DNA of 64,000 nucleotides from Mesorhizobium sp. WSM3860. Lineage in GTDB: Bacteria > Pseudomonadota > Alphaproteobacteria > Rhizobiales > Rhizobiaceae. The stretch covers positions 1 to 64,000 of the forward strand of contig NZ_NSGF01000007.1 of NCBI RefSeq assembly GCF_002294995.1. Direction: 5' to 3'. Position numbers and translations under genes: made by a program. The notes below the pieces were generated by a model that worked only from the letters and a program-made list of their open reading frames with translations, was not told the DNA's origin and made no database searches. Of this stretch, positions 53,717 through 64,000 are shown piece after piece (position 1 is the stretch's first letter; every line of letters begins with the position of its first letter).

Positions 53717-55431
53717 TTGGCGTATATTGATGCTTTTAGCGCTAATGACGCGCTCATAAAACAGCTCGGCGAGGGTAACGCATACCTGGCGTGGGTGATG
53801 GCGTTGTATCTGGAAGAACCTGACGTCGAGGCTCTGGCCTCCGAAGGGATTACAGATGGGCCAAACGACAAGAAAATTGACTTCATATATTTGGATCGTG
53901 ACACGAAGAGAGTTATTTTTGCGCAAGGTTATCTATCAGGAGGAAAGCAGGATTCCGCACCCGCGAACAAGGCTGCTGATCTGAACACCGCTGCCGCTTG
54001 GCTGATGTCCGGCGACCTCGCGAATGTTCCAGAGACCTTGCGAGAGATTATCGTCGAATGCCGAGAAGCAATTGATGAAGGGGAAGTCGAGGGGATAGAG
54101 CTTCTGTATGTTCATAACTTACCAGAGTCCGTCAATGTAACTCGAGAATTGCAAACGGCTGCGCAGCATCTACAAAAGACGCTGGGCAGTGCTTCCATAT
54201 CTGTAGTCGCACGGGAGCTTGGAATCTCAAGGACCGAACATATTTTTGCGACACAAGAGTCGCACATTGATGTGAAGGATATCGTCCATTTTCCCTCAGA
54301 TGTTAAATTTAGCGAGTCAGGGCCTAAGTGGGAGGCTTCTGTATCGTCTGTTCCGGGTCTCTGGCTTCACGAGCTTTATTCGAAGTACGAAGATCGTTTA
54401 TTTTCAGCAAACTATCGTGGATTTCTTGGGATAAGTAGAAGGAGGCGAATAAACAACGGTATTCGTCAATCTGCCGAGCTGAAGCCCAAGGATTTTTGGG
54501 TATTTAATAACGGCATCACGCTTTTAACGTTGGGAAAGAGAGAATCTAAGGCCGGAGTTGAGCTAACGGGTATATCTATTATCAACGGTGCGCAAACGAC
54601 CGGGTCTATAGGCTCTATTGATCTCAAGAAGAATGACATAAAGTCTGTCAATGTCTTGTGTCGTGTCATACAATGCTCGGACCCAGAAACCATAAGTGAG
54701 ATTGTTAGGTACAATAATACACAAAACGAGATTACCACTTGGGATCAGTTTAGTAATGATTCTGAGCAGAATAGAATATTTAAGGAATTTGAAGAACTCG
54801 GCCATACATACGTGCGAAAACGTGGATTCCGCGCGGCAGGGGATCAGATAGGAATTGAGGAAGTGGCTCAGCCACTTCTAGCCTTTCACGGCCGATATCA
54901 AGATGGGATTCGAGGGAAGAATCAGATTTTCGAACGAAACCTTTATATTCGAACGCGTTCGAAGATAAAAAAGCTCGGCATATCCTTTTAGCTTACAGCC
55001 TTTCTAGGGCTATCGACGAGCGAAGGATAAGTCTAAAGGAGAGATCAACTGCTGGATCGATCATAAAAATTGAAGAAGATCAGCTGGCCTTATTGCGGAA
55101 CCTAAGGTTCAAGTCGTTCCTCATTGCTGTGATTGCGCAGGTTCTGGAATCAATCACCTTAAAGAAGGTCGATCCCTTGACCGTCGCGTTCCAACCGGAT
55201 GTGGCGCAAGCAAAGAATAGCTCCCTTGTTGGCTTGGCGGCGTTATGGAGCCCGGTTGTCGATCACGTGTTGTCGCTGGTAGCCACCCAGGTAACACCAG
55301 CTGGCTTGTCAGAGAGCTTTTCCGAAGACGCTTTTTTGCCCTCGGTAGCTAAGTCTGTCGGCGCTCTGCTTTATGCTGGGAAGGCGGCCGAGCAACACGC
55401 CCAATTTGCAAAAGTTATTGCGGACTCATGA
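53717..55431 (+). pseudogene. AIPR (abortive phage infection) family gene, frameshifted
   Basis: The N-terminal part (TTG 53717, GGGGGG upstream) runs to 54991 and carries A-Y-L-A-W-V-M-A-L, DGPNDKKIDFIYLD (nuclease-like D-x-K-x-I-D), ELLYVHNLPESVNV, NYRGFLG, RRRRINNGIR, FWVFNNGITLL, and GISIINGAQTTGSIGSI, which is the AIPR-family core. The remainder continues in another frame from about 54943 (EDKKARHILLAYSLSRAIDE to a stop at 55431). One A lost from an A-run near 54938-54940 explains it. AIPR proteins abort phage infection. Whether the shift is real, an assembly error or programmed is open. AT-rich: 24 G+C of 60 in 54661-54720. Confidence 0.8.
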
Positions 55432-55454
55432 GTCCTTCGTAGCGGGCCGCTGCT

Positions 55455-58946
<3,492 letters not shown>

Positions 58947-59085
58947 GGTCTATGGATTCCGTTCGGCGAGCGGCTTGCACGAAAAACCGGGCGGGGAGGA
59001 CCCGGCCGGTTGTGCTTGCGATTCTGGTATCAGGCTAGGAGGGCCTTATAGGGAAGAGTTTTGGCGGATGTAACCCTGAAAATGA

Positions 59086-59189
59086 GGGAATAGGCAGTAG
59101 GCAGTAGGGAATAGGGGAATAGGTCGCAGCGCGCGGAACCTCGCCTTGTGCCTACTGCCTATTCCCTACTGCCTATTCCCTATTCCCCC
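59086..59189. repeat. Inverted heptamer repeat arrays
   Basis: 59086-59123 consists of heptamers of the form GGAATAG/GCAGTAG; 59151-59189 is made of their reverse complements (CTATTCC/CTACTGC). A 27-base spacer separates the arrays. The right array contains the TAG stop codon of the SH3-domain gene (59180-59182 on the minus strand). Confidence 0.85.
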
Positions 59190-60001
59190 AACGCCAGCGC
59201 ATCCGTGATCTCAAACCGCTCGGAAACGCCGACGCGGATCATGTTCAGCGTACCCTCGCGGGTGAAGCGGAATTCGTCGGAAGAGTCCGAGCTGGCCGGC
59301 TGGCCGTCGTGGAAGTTGATGACGCGGGTGCCGCCGTCCGGCCAGGTCACGGTCACGACGCTGTCGCCAGCCTCATGTGCGACGCTGATCTTGCAGCGGG
59401 TCATCGGCTGGCCGACCTGGCGCGCGCAGGGGATGCTGCCGGCGTCTGGGGCAGGGGTGTCGGACTCTGCGATTGCCGGGGCAGCGAAGGCGAGGGCGTA
59501 GGCATCCTGCATGGCGATCGCGCTGATATCGGCCGCGGATGGCGGATCGGCCGGCCCGCTGCGACCCAGGCGCGCGGCGATGTCCGGCTGCGGCTCTTCG
59601 GAGGGCTCGGGCGCTTTGGGTTCCTGTGGCAAGCCGGCGTCAGTTGCCGGCACGGCTGCATCCTCGGGCGCCGGGGCCGGGTTGTCGGGACTGAGATAGC
59701 GGGCCGGCGCCCATCCGACGATATGCGCGTCCTGCGTGTCTTCGACCTTGCACCAGGGATAGTTGTTGACCGTCTTGCAGCCGTAATTCTTCACCGCCGC
59801 GCCGTTGGGCAGGCGCGCCGCGATCTTTCCGTCTGGCGAAGCGGTAGCGCGGATGTTGAGGAGATCATCCGGCGCGAGGCCGCCGATGATCGAAATGATC
59901 ATGCCGGGCGCATCCTGGGCCAAAGCCGGCACGGCGGCCAGCAGCAAAGGAGCGGCGATCAGCAAGGTCGATCGGAGCGTGACTTTGCGCTTCATCCTCA
60001 A
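59180..60001 (-). CDS. Exported SH3-domain protein
   Basis: A 273-residue protein. Signal peptide (STLLIAAPLLLAAVPALA), an SH3b-type domain (LNIRATASPDGKIAARLPNG, NYGCKTVNNYPWCKVE, G-W-A-P-A-R-Y-L), a Pro/Ala/Glu-rich linker, and a C-terminal domain with CARQVGQPMTRCKISVAHEA and GGTRVINFHDGQPASSDS. Bacterial SH3 modules often bind cell-wall peptides. The stop codon is made by the heptamer repeat. Start is ATG 60001 or 59995 (MKRK). Confidence 0.8.
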   Translation of the reverse strand: MRMKRKVTLRSTLLIAAPLLLAAVPALAQDAPGMIISIIGGLAPDDLLNIRATASPDGKIAARLPNGAAVKNYGCKTVNNYPWCKVEDTQDAHIVGWAPARYLSPDNPAPAPEDAAVPATDAGLPQEPKAPEPSEEPQPDIAARLGRSGPADPPSAADISAIAMQDAYALAFAAPAIAESDTPAPDAGSIPCARQVGQPMTRCKISVAHEAGDSVVTVTWPDGGTRVINFHDGQPASSDSSDEFRFTREGTLNMIRVGVSERFEITDALALGE

Positions 60002-60036
60002 TGCGCTGCAATCCTGGCGTTTCCGCTCAATCAGAG

Positions 60037-60105
60037 ATGAACTTCGTTCAATCCTGGATATGAGCTTCGCTCAATTCTGGATATGAGCTTCGCTCAATTC
60101 TTATG
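60037..60105. repeat. Three-copy 23-base tandem repeat
   Basis: Units start at 60037, 60060 and 60083, each about ATGAGCTTCGCTCAATTCTG with AT after; the first has three differences and the last diverges in its final four bases. The repeat encodes the last residues of the phosphodiesterase, but in a different frame for each unit because 23 is not divisible by three. Confidence 0.8.
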
Positions 60106-60851
60106 AATCCGGTCCGCAGCGCGTGCGCCCATTCCGGCCGTCCCGCTGCTTCCGCCTGCTTTGCGGCAGCTTCATGGTCGTAGGCGACGGCGACCGCCTC
60201 GAAGCGGTCCGGGCGGTAAGCCGCATCCAACTCGACGATGCCATAGCGCGCATGCGGGCTGCCCTGCTCGGAGGCATGCGCCGGCGGCGTATCGTCGGAA
60301 TAGGCCGGGCAACCGACGCTGCCGGGATTGAAGATGACCGGGCCGCCCGGAATGCGGATGAGTTCGCTGCGATGGCTGTGGCCGCACAACGCGATCCTGC
60401 AGGCGGGATCGAGCGACTTCAGCCGGCGCGTGATCGTTCCGAGCGGCGCGCGCACCAGCTGGCCATCGACGATCGCATCGGCAAGATACTTTTCGTCATG
60501 GTCGGGCCGGGCATGGAAGGCCACGACGCCCGGCGCGATCTCGAGCGTGAGCGGCAAGGCAGACAGCGCTTCGTGCTGGGCGGCGGTCAGCCGCTCCCGG
60601 GCGTAGCGGTCCGACGGCCACATTTTCTCGTCGGCCGGATCCTGCGCCACGCGGCGATCATGGTTGCCGCGCACCGTCGGCAGATTAAGCGCCTCCAGCC
60701 GCTGCATGGTTTCGCGCGGCCACAGCGGGCCGGAGACGCAGTCGCCGAGATTGACGATGAGGTCGGCGCCGCCGCGCCGCTCGAGATCGTGGAGCACTGC
60801 ATCCAGGGCCAGCACGTTGCCATGGATGTCGGCCAGAACGGCAATGCGCAT
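60048..60851 (-). CDS. Calcineurin-like metallophosphoesterase (YfcE/phosphodiesterase type)
   Basis: A 267-residue phosphodiesterase. Motifs: IAVLADIHGNVLALDAVLHD (D-x-H), IVNLGDCVSGPL (G-D), TVRGNHDRRVA (G-N-H-D) and ALCGHSHRSELIRI (G-H-S-H), i.e. a full dinuclear metal site. The substrate may be a cyclic nucleotide or phosphodiester. ATG 60851 overlaps the stop of the upstream arsR-type gene by one base, so the two are coupled. The C-terminal tail is made of the tandem repeat. Confidence 0.85.
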   Translation of the reverse strand: MRIAVLADIHGNVLALDAVLHDLERRGGADLIVNLGDCVSGPLWPRETMQRLEALNLPTVRGNHDRRVAQDPADEKMWPSDRYARERLTAAQHEALSALPLTLEIAPGVVAFHARPDHDEKYLADAIVDGQLVRAPLGTITRRLKSLDPACRIALCGHSHRSELIRIPGGPVIFNPGSVGCPAYSDDTPPAHASEQGSPHARYGIVELDAAYRPDRFEAVAVAYDHEAAAKQAEAAGRPEWAHALRTGFIRIERSSYPELSEAHIQD

Positions 60852-61207
60852 CAGGCGTCGATCTCGGTGTCGGCGGTGCCGACCGCAGGAAGTGCCTTGT
60901 CCTCGCCGGCGGCCGCGATCACGCTGTCGAGCAGGCCGGGAAAGCGCCTGTCGAGGTCGTCGCGGCGCAGCGTGATCAGCCGGCTGGTACCGGCCGCTTC
61001 GGTGCGCGTCACGCCCGCCTCGCGCAGCTTGGCGAGATGGTAGCTGAGATTGGTCTTGGAGGCCAGGTCGAGGAACTTGCCGCAGTTCATCGGCACGCCC
61101 TCCTTGCTGGCGAGAAAGCGCACGATTGCCAGCCTGGTCGGGTCGCCGAGCACGGCAAGCACGATCGGCAGGCTGATCTGATCGGCGGTTGGATGAGGCA
61201 AAGTCAT
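60851..61207 (-). CDS. ArsR family transcriptional regulator
   Basis: A 118-residue winged-helix regulator: LAVLGDPTRLAIVRFLASKE, then KTNLSYHLAKLREAGVTRTE with recognition helix, and TSRLITLRRDDLDRRFPGLL. A cysteine occurs in M-N-C-G-K-F but no metal-type pair. It is the first gene of a unit with the phosphodiesterase, and divergent from the MFS gene. The perfect TTGTTCAA/TTGAACAA palindrome between them is a plausible binding site. Confidence 0.88.
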   Translation of the reverse strand: MTLPHPTADQISLPIVLAVLGDPTRLAIVRFLASKEGVPMNCGKFLDLASKTNLSYHLAKLREAGVTRTEAAGTSRLITLRRDDLDRRFPGLLDSVIAAAGEDKALPAVGTADTEIDA

Positions 61208-61366
61208 GCCGCAGAATTAAGCACAAACGGAACCAACTTCAACGCGTCTCCTCTCCTTGCCGGGTTACACAGCTTCCCAGGTTTTACGCGGTCCTGACAT
61301 AGGGCTGTCAGCAGGGTTCAGCTAATTTGCCAAAGCTCCGTTGACATCACGCCTGGTCATGTCCAA

Positions 61367-61388
61367 TTGTTCAATAACTTTTGAACAA
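61367..61388. promoter_or_regulatory. Palindromic operator in front of the MFS gene
   Basis: TTGTTCAA (61367-61374) and TTGAACAA (61381-61388) are perfect 8-bp arms with a 6-base spacer (TAACTT). A TTGACA box (61341-61346) lies 20 bases upstream, so the operator would cover the -10 region. Centred between the ArsR and MFS genes. Confidence 0.6.
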
Positions 61389-61402
61389 AGGACACGTGAC
61401 CC

Positions 61403-62581
61403 ATGGACAAGCGGATCTTCTGGCTTGGGCTCGGATCGTTTGCGATCTCGACCGAAGGCTTCGTCATCTCCAGCCTTCTTCCCGATATCGCCGCGGATGC
61501 CGGCATCTCCGTTCCGCTCGCCGGATCGCTGATCGCCGCTTTCGCGCTCGCCTATGCGATCGGCGCGCCGGTGCTCGCGACGCTGACCGGCGAGTGGGAC
61601 CGGCGGCGCGTCATCCTGTGGACGCTGGTGTTCTTCGTCATCGGCAATATCGTCGCGGCGCTAAGTTCGTCCTTCGAGCTGCTGCTTATCGCCCGCATCG
61701 TGATGGCGCTGTCGTCCGGCCTGTTCGCGGCAACCGCGCAGGGCACGGCCGTGGCGCTGGTCGACGACCACCATCGGGCGCGCGCCATCGCGGTCGTGGT
61801 CGGCGGCACCACGGTGGCGGTCGCGGTCGGCGCGCCGCTCGGCGCGCTGGTGGCGGCGATTGCCGGCTGGCGCGGCACGTTCTTCGCCATCGCCGGCCTC
61901 GGCGCGCTTGCCGGCGCGATCCTGTGGTGGCGGCTGCCGCGCGGCATTGTCGGCACCAGGCTGCCGCTCAAGGCGCGGCTGGCGGCGGCGGTCCGTCCCG
62001 GGGTGTTGCCGATCCTGGTCACGACCATGCTGGCGCTGGTCGGCGCCTTCACCGTCTTTGCCTTCATCGCGCCTCTGGCGATCGAGGGCGGCGGCCTCAG
62101 CCCGCTGGCGCTGCCCGGCATGCTGCTTGCCTTCGGCGTCGGCGCCGTCATCGGCAACATCGCCGGCGGCCAGGCGGCGGACCGTTTCGGCGCGGCGCGC
62201 ACCGTCTGCTGGTCGCTGGGGCTAAGCGCAGCGATGCTCGTTACGTTCTCGCTGATCCCGACCTTCCTGCCGCATTCGATCGCCGGGCCGGCGCTGATGG
62301 GCATGATGGTGCCGTGGGGCATCGTCGGCTGGGCCTTCCCGCCGGCGCAGGCAAGCCGGATCATCAAAATAGCGCCCGATGCCGCCCCGATCGTGCTCTC
62401 GCTCAACGCCTCGGCGCTCTACTTCGGCGTCGCCCTTGGCGCCGTGGTCGGGGGTGCGGTGCTGCGCTTCGGCGCGCCGGCCGATCTCGGCGTGATCGCG
62501 GCGGTATTCCCGGTCGTGGGGCTGGGTGTGGTGCTCGCGGGCCACGCGCTCGCTCGCCCGGTCGCAATGCCGGCAGAATAG
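61403..62581 (+). CDS. MFS transporter (arabinose/drug efflux type, DHA1)
   Basis: A 392-residue major facilitator with 12 predicted helices. N-terminal TEGFVISSLLPDIAADAGIS, loop GEWDRRRVILW (G-x-x-x-D-R/K-x-G-R-R-type), GGTTVAVAVGAPLGALVAAI, and a last pair GVALGAVVGGAVLRFG. Similar to drug or sugar exporters such as AraJ or YdhP; specificity unknown. Divergent from ArsR, which is likely its repressor (inference from the shared palindrome). Confidence 0.9.
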   Translation: MDKRIFWLGLGSFAISTEGFVISSLLPDIAADAGISVPLAGSLIAAFALAYAIGAPVLATLTGEWDRRRVILWTLVFFVIGNIVAALSSSFELLLIARIVMALSSGLFAATAQGTAVALVDDHHRARAIAVVVGGTTVAVAVGAPLGALVAAIAGWRGTFFAIAGLGALAGAILWWRLPRGIVGTRLPLKARLAAAVRPGVLPILVTTMLALVGAFTVFAFIAPLAIEGGGLSPLALPGMLLAFGVGAVIGNIAGGQAADRFGAARTVCWSLGLSAAMLVTFSLIPTFLPHSIAGPALMGMMVPWGIVGWAFPPAQASRIIKIAPDAAPIVLSLNASALYFGVALGAVVGGAVLRFGAPADLGVIAAVFPVVGLGVVLAGHALARPVAMPAE

Positions 62582-62610
62582 ACTTCGCGAACCTGAAGGA
62601 CTGGCTCGCC

Positions 62611-63210
62611 TCAGGCTGGCCGCCACATCTGCAGGATCGAGGCCGCCAGCAGCAGGCCAAGCACGATGTTGATCGCACGCCATTGCCGCTCGGTTCGGAG
62701 CAAACGTGCCAGCAGCGTGCCGGCCACGCACCAGAGCGACAGCGAGACGGCCGCGGCAAGGCCGAACACGGCGCCGAGCAGCAGCGCGAGCTGCATGGGG
62801 CCGTCGGCAAGCGCCGCGAAGGAAGCGGCCGCACCCAGGCCCATCGCCCAACCCTTCGGGTTCATCCACTGAATGCCGGCGCCGCCGAAGAAGCTGTTCG
62901 GCCTGGCCATGCTCACGTCGAGCTTGGGCGGGCCGCTGCGGGCGATCCTGATCGCGAGCCAGATCAGATACAGCGAGCCGGCGATCTTCATCGCAAGCTG
63001 GAGCGAAGGGACGGCGGCAAGCAGCCCGGCGAGCCCGGCAGCACCCGCCGCCGCTACCGAAGCCAGTCCCGCGGCGCTGCCGGCCATCAGCGGCACCGAG
63101 CGGCGAAAGCCGAACTGCGCCCCGGATGCCGTCGACAGCGTCGTTGCGATGCCGGGCGTCGAGGTCGAGATCAGCGCGAACAGGACAAGGGGCATGATGG
63201 TTTCGGACAT
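62611..63210 (-). CDS. LysE family amino-acid exporter
   Basis: A 199-residue LysE/RhtB exporter: LVLFALISTSTPGIATTLST (P-G motif with T-P-G), AVPSLQLAMKIAGSLYLIWL, and GIQWMNPKGWAMGLGAAASF (N-P-K). About five to six helices. It is divergent from a LysR-type regulator with a near-perfect palindrome between, the usual lysE-lysG arrangement. The substrate is unknown. Confidence 0.9.
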   Translation of the reverse strand: MSETIMPLVLFALISTSTPGIATTLSTASGAQFGFRRSVPLMAGSAAGLASVAAAGAAGLAGLLAAVPSLQLAMKIAGSLYLIWLAIRIARSGPPKLDVSMARPNSFFGGAGIQWMNPKGWAMGLGAAASFAALADGPMQLALLLGAVFGLAAAVSLSLWCVAGTLLARLLRTERQWRAINIVLGLLLAASILQMWRPA

Positions 63211-63263
63211 CTAAGTTTCCCGGTCGAAGGAGCTTGTATGCTAGGCGCTCGGCGTTATCAGTA

Positions 63264-63290
63264 AATGCAATGTTTGATATGGTTTGCATT
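63264..63290. promoter_or_regulatory. LysR-type operator between the LysE and LysR genes
   Basis: AATGCAA (63264-63270) and TTGCATT (63284-63290) are perfect inverted 7-bp arms with a 13-base spacer. Centred in the 98-base divergent promoter region. Confidence 0.6.
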
Positions 63291-63308
63291 AGAGATTATA
63301 ATGTAGCG

Positions 63309-64000
63309 ATGTTCCGCGATCTCGACACCACACTTGTCCGCACCTTCGTGGCGACGGCCGACAAAGCCAGCATGACGGCCGCGGCCAACGCCCTCAATCT
63401 GACCCAGGGCGCCGTCAGCCAGCAGATCAAGCGGCTGGAGGAGATCCTTGGCCAGACGCTGTTCGAGCGCGACCGACGTGGCTTGAGACTGACGCGTTCC
63501 GGCGAGCGGCTGCTCGAGAAGGGCAGACGTCTCTTGCGGCTCAATGAAGAGATCCTGGCGGAGATAAGCGGCAAGGCGGTCGCCGGCCAGGTGCGGATCG
63601 GCGTGCCCTACGATCTTGTCGGCACATTGCTGCAACCTGTCTTGAAAACCTACGCCGAAGCCTATCCGCAGGTGGAAATTTCGCTGGTCTGCGCGTCTTC
63701 GCCGGAACTCGCGGCGGCGCTGGCGTCAGGGGCGATCGACCTTGCCGTCATCGAGGAGCGGGCCGGCCCGGCGGCCGGCGAATGCCTGCTGGTCGACCGG
63801 CTGGTCTGGGTCGGCGCCAGAGGCGGCTCGGCGCGCTTGAAGCGGCCTTTGCCGGTCTCCATGGTCGCGGAGACTTGCGCCTTCCGTCCGGCGGTGTTGG
63901 CGGCGCTCGGCACGCACGGGCTCGATTGGCGTACCGTGTTCGAGAACGGCAACATGGACGCAACGACGGCCACGGTGCGCTCTGACCTCGCGGTGACCAC
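63309..64000 (+). CDS. LysR family regulator (3' end cut by the window)
   Basis: The first 230 or so residues are present. HTH: TLVRTFVATADKASMTAAAN followed by LNLTQGAVSQQIKRLEEILG; effector domain begins VRIGVPYDLVGTLLQPVLKT. The frame is open to the window end without a stop. Divergent from the LysE-type exporter, which it probably activates. Confidence 0.88.
   Translation, partial: MFRDLDTTLVRTFVATADKASMTAAANALNLTQGAVSQQIKRLEEILGQTLFERDRRGLRLTRSGERLLEKGRRLLRLNEEILAEISGKAVAGQVRIGVPYDLVGTLLQPVLKTYAEAYPQVEISLVCASSPELAAALASGAIDLAVIEERAGPAAGECLLVDRLVWVGARGGSARLKRPLPVSMVAETCAFRPAVLAALGTHGLDWRTVFENGNMDATTATVRSDLAVT

Noticed and set aside
53263..55431. The AIPR islet as an integrated prophage or transposon
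   Set aside because: No integrase, transposase, terminal repeats or attachment-like duplication are visible; only AT-rich composition supports transfer.
61381..63264. Open frame of about 630 codons across the MFS and LysE genes
   Set aside because: It overlaps two well-defined transporter genes in other frames and has Arg/Gly/His-rich composition.

Overview
The window reads as a GC-rich alphaproteobacterial chromosome of the order Hyphomicrobiales (Rhizobiales), most like Mesorhizobium or a close relative. Evidence: an lrp/trxB/lsrB block followed by an AbcR-type small RNA; a UvrB of about 1,030 residues and a CarB of about 1,160, both with the extra segments usual in this order; DUF1127, DUF1476 and DUF3775 proteins; and palindromic repeats of the kind scattered through Mesorhizobium genomes. 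This is inference from gene content; there is no rRNA or other taxonomic marker in the window.

Layout. 0-10 kb: VOC protein, DUF1127 mini-protein, ABC-F ATPase, uvrB, a frameshifted secreted-protein gene, a CapA-like phosphoesterase and two small exported proteins. 10-17.6 kb: lipid kinase, a translationally coupled catabolic operon (GMC oxidoreductase, enolase-superfamily enzyme, HIBADH-like dehydrogenase), thioesterase, and an HxlR/FMN-reductase divergent pair. 17.7-24 kb: small enzymes, a CorC-type membrane protein, two tandem extensin-like (LAS-peptidase-like) genes and a TPR protein. 24.4-32 kb: greA, then a complete ADP-L-glycero-D-manno-heptose and inner-core LPS set in two arms (hldD-waaF-waaC on the minus strand, hldE-gmhA-gmhB on the plus strand). 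32-36 kb: lrp, trxB, lsrB, then an RNA-rich intergenic region with an AbcR-like sRNA, a second structured RNA candidate and two LysR-type inverted repeats. 36-46.5 kb: EF-G-like GTPase, aspartate aminotransferase, two coupled EAL proteins, GST, a toxin-antitoxin pair, cold-shock protein, Ogt, a lytic transglycosylase lipoprotein and a GNAT enzyme. 46.9-50 kb: a CUT1-type sugar ABC importer without its ATPase. 50-53.3 kb: small conserved proteins, an inverted repeat pair and a decayed cupin gene. 53.3-55.4 kb: an AT-rich accessory islet with a small unknown gene and a frameshifted AIPR-family (abortive infection) gene abutting carB. 55.4-64 kb: carB, an SH3 protein, phosphodiesterase/ArsR, MFS exporter, and a divergent LysE/LysR pair cut by the window end.

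Most of the window is core chromosome. The most interesting places are the double-RNA locus downstream of lsrB (35.4-35.9 kb), the AIPR islet, repeat DNA that has entered or ended coding regions (uvrB C-terminus, SH3 gene stop, phosphodiesterase C-terminus), a toxin with an in-frame 18-bp tandem duplication, and an EF-G paralogue lacking the canonical G3 histidine.
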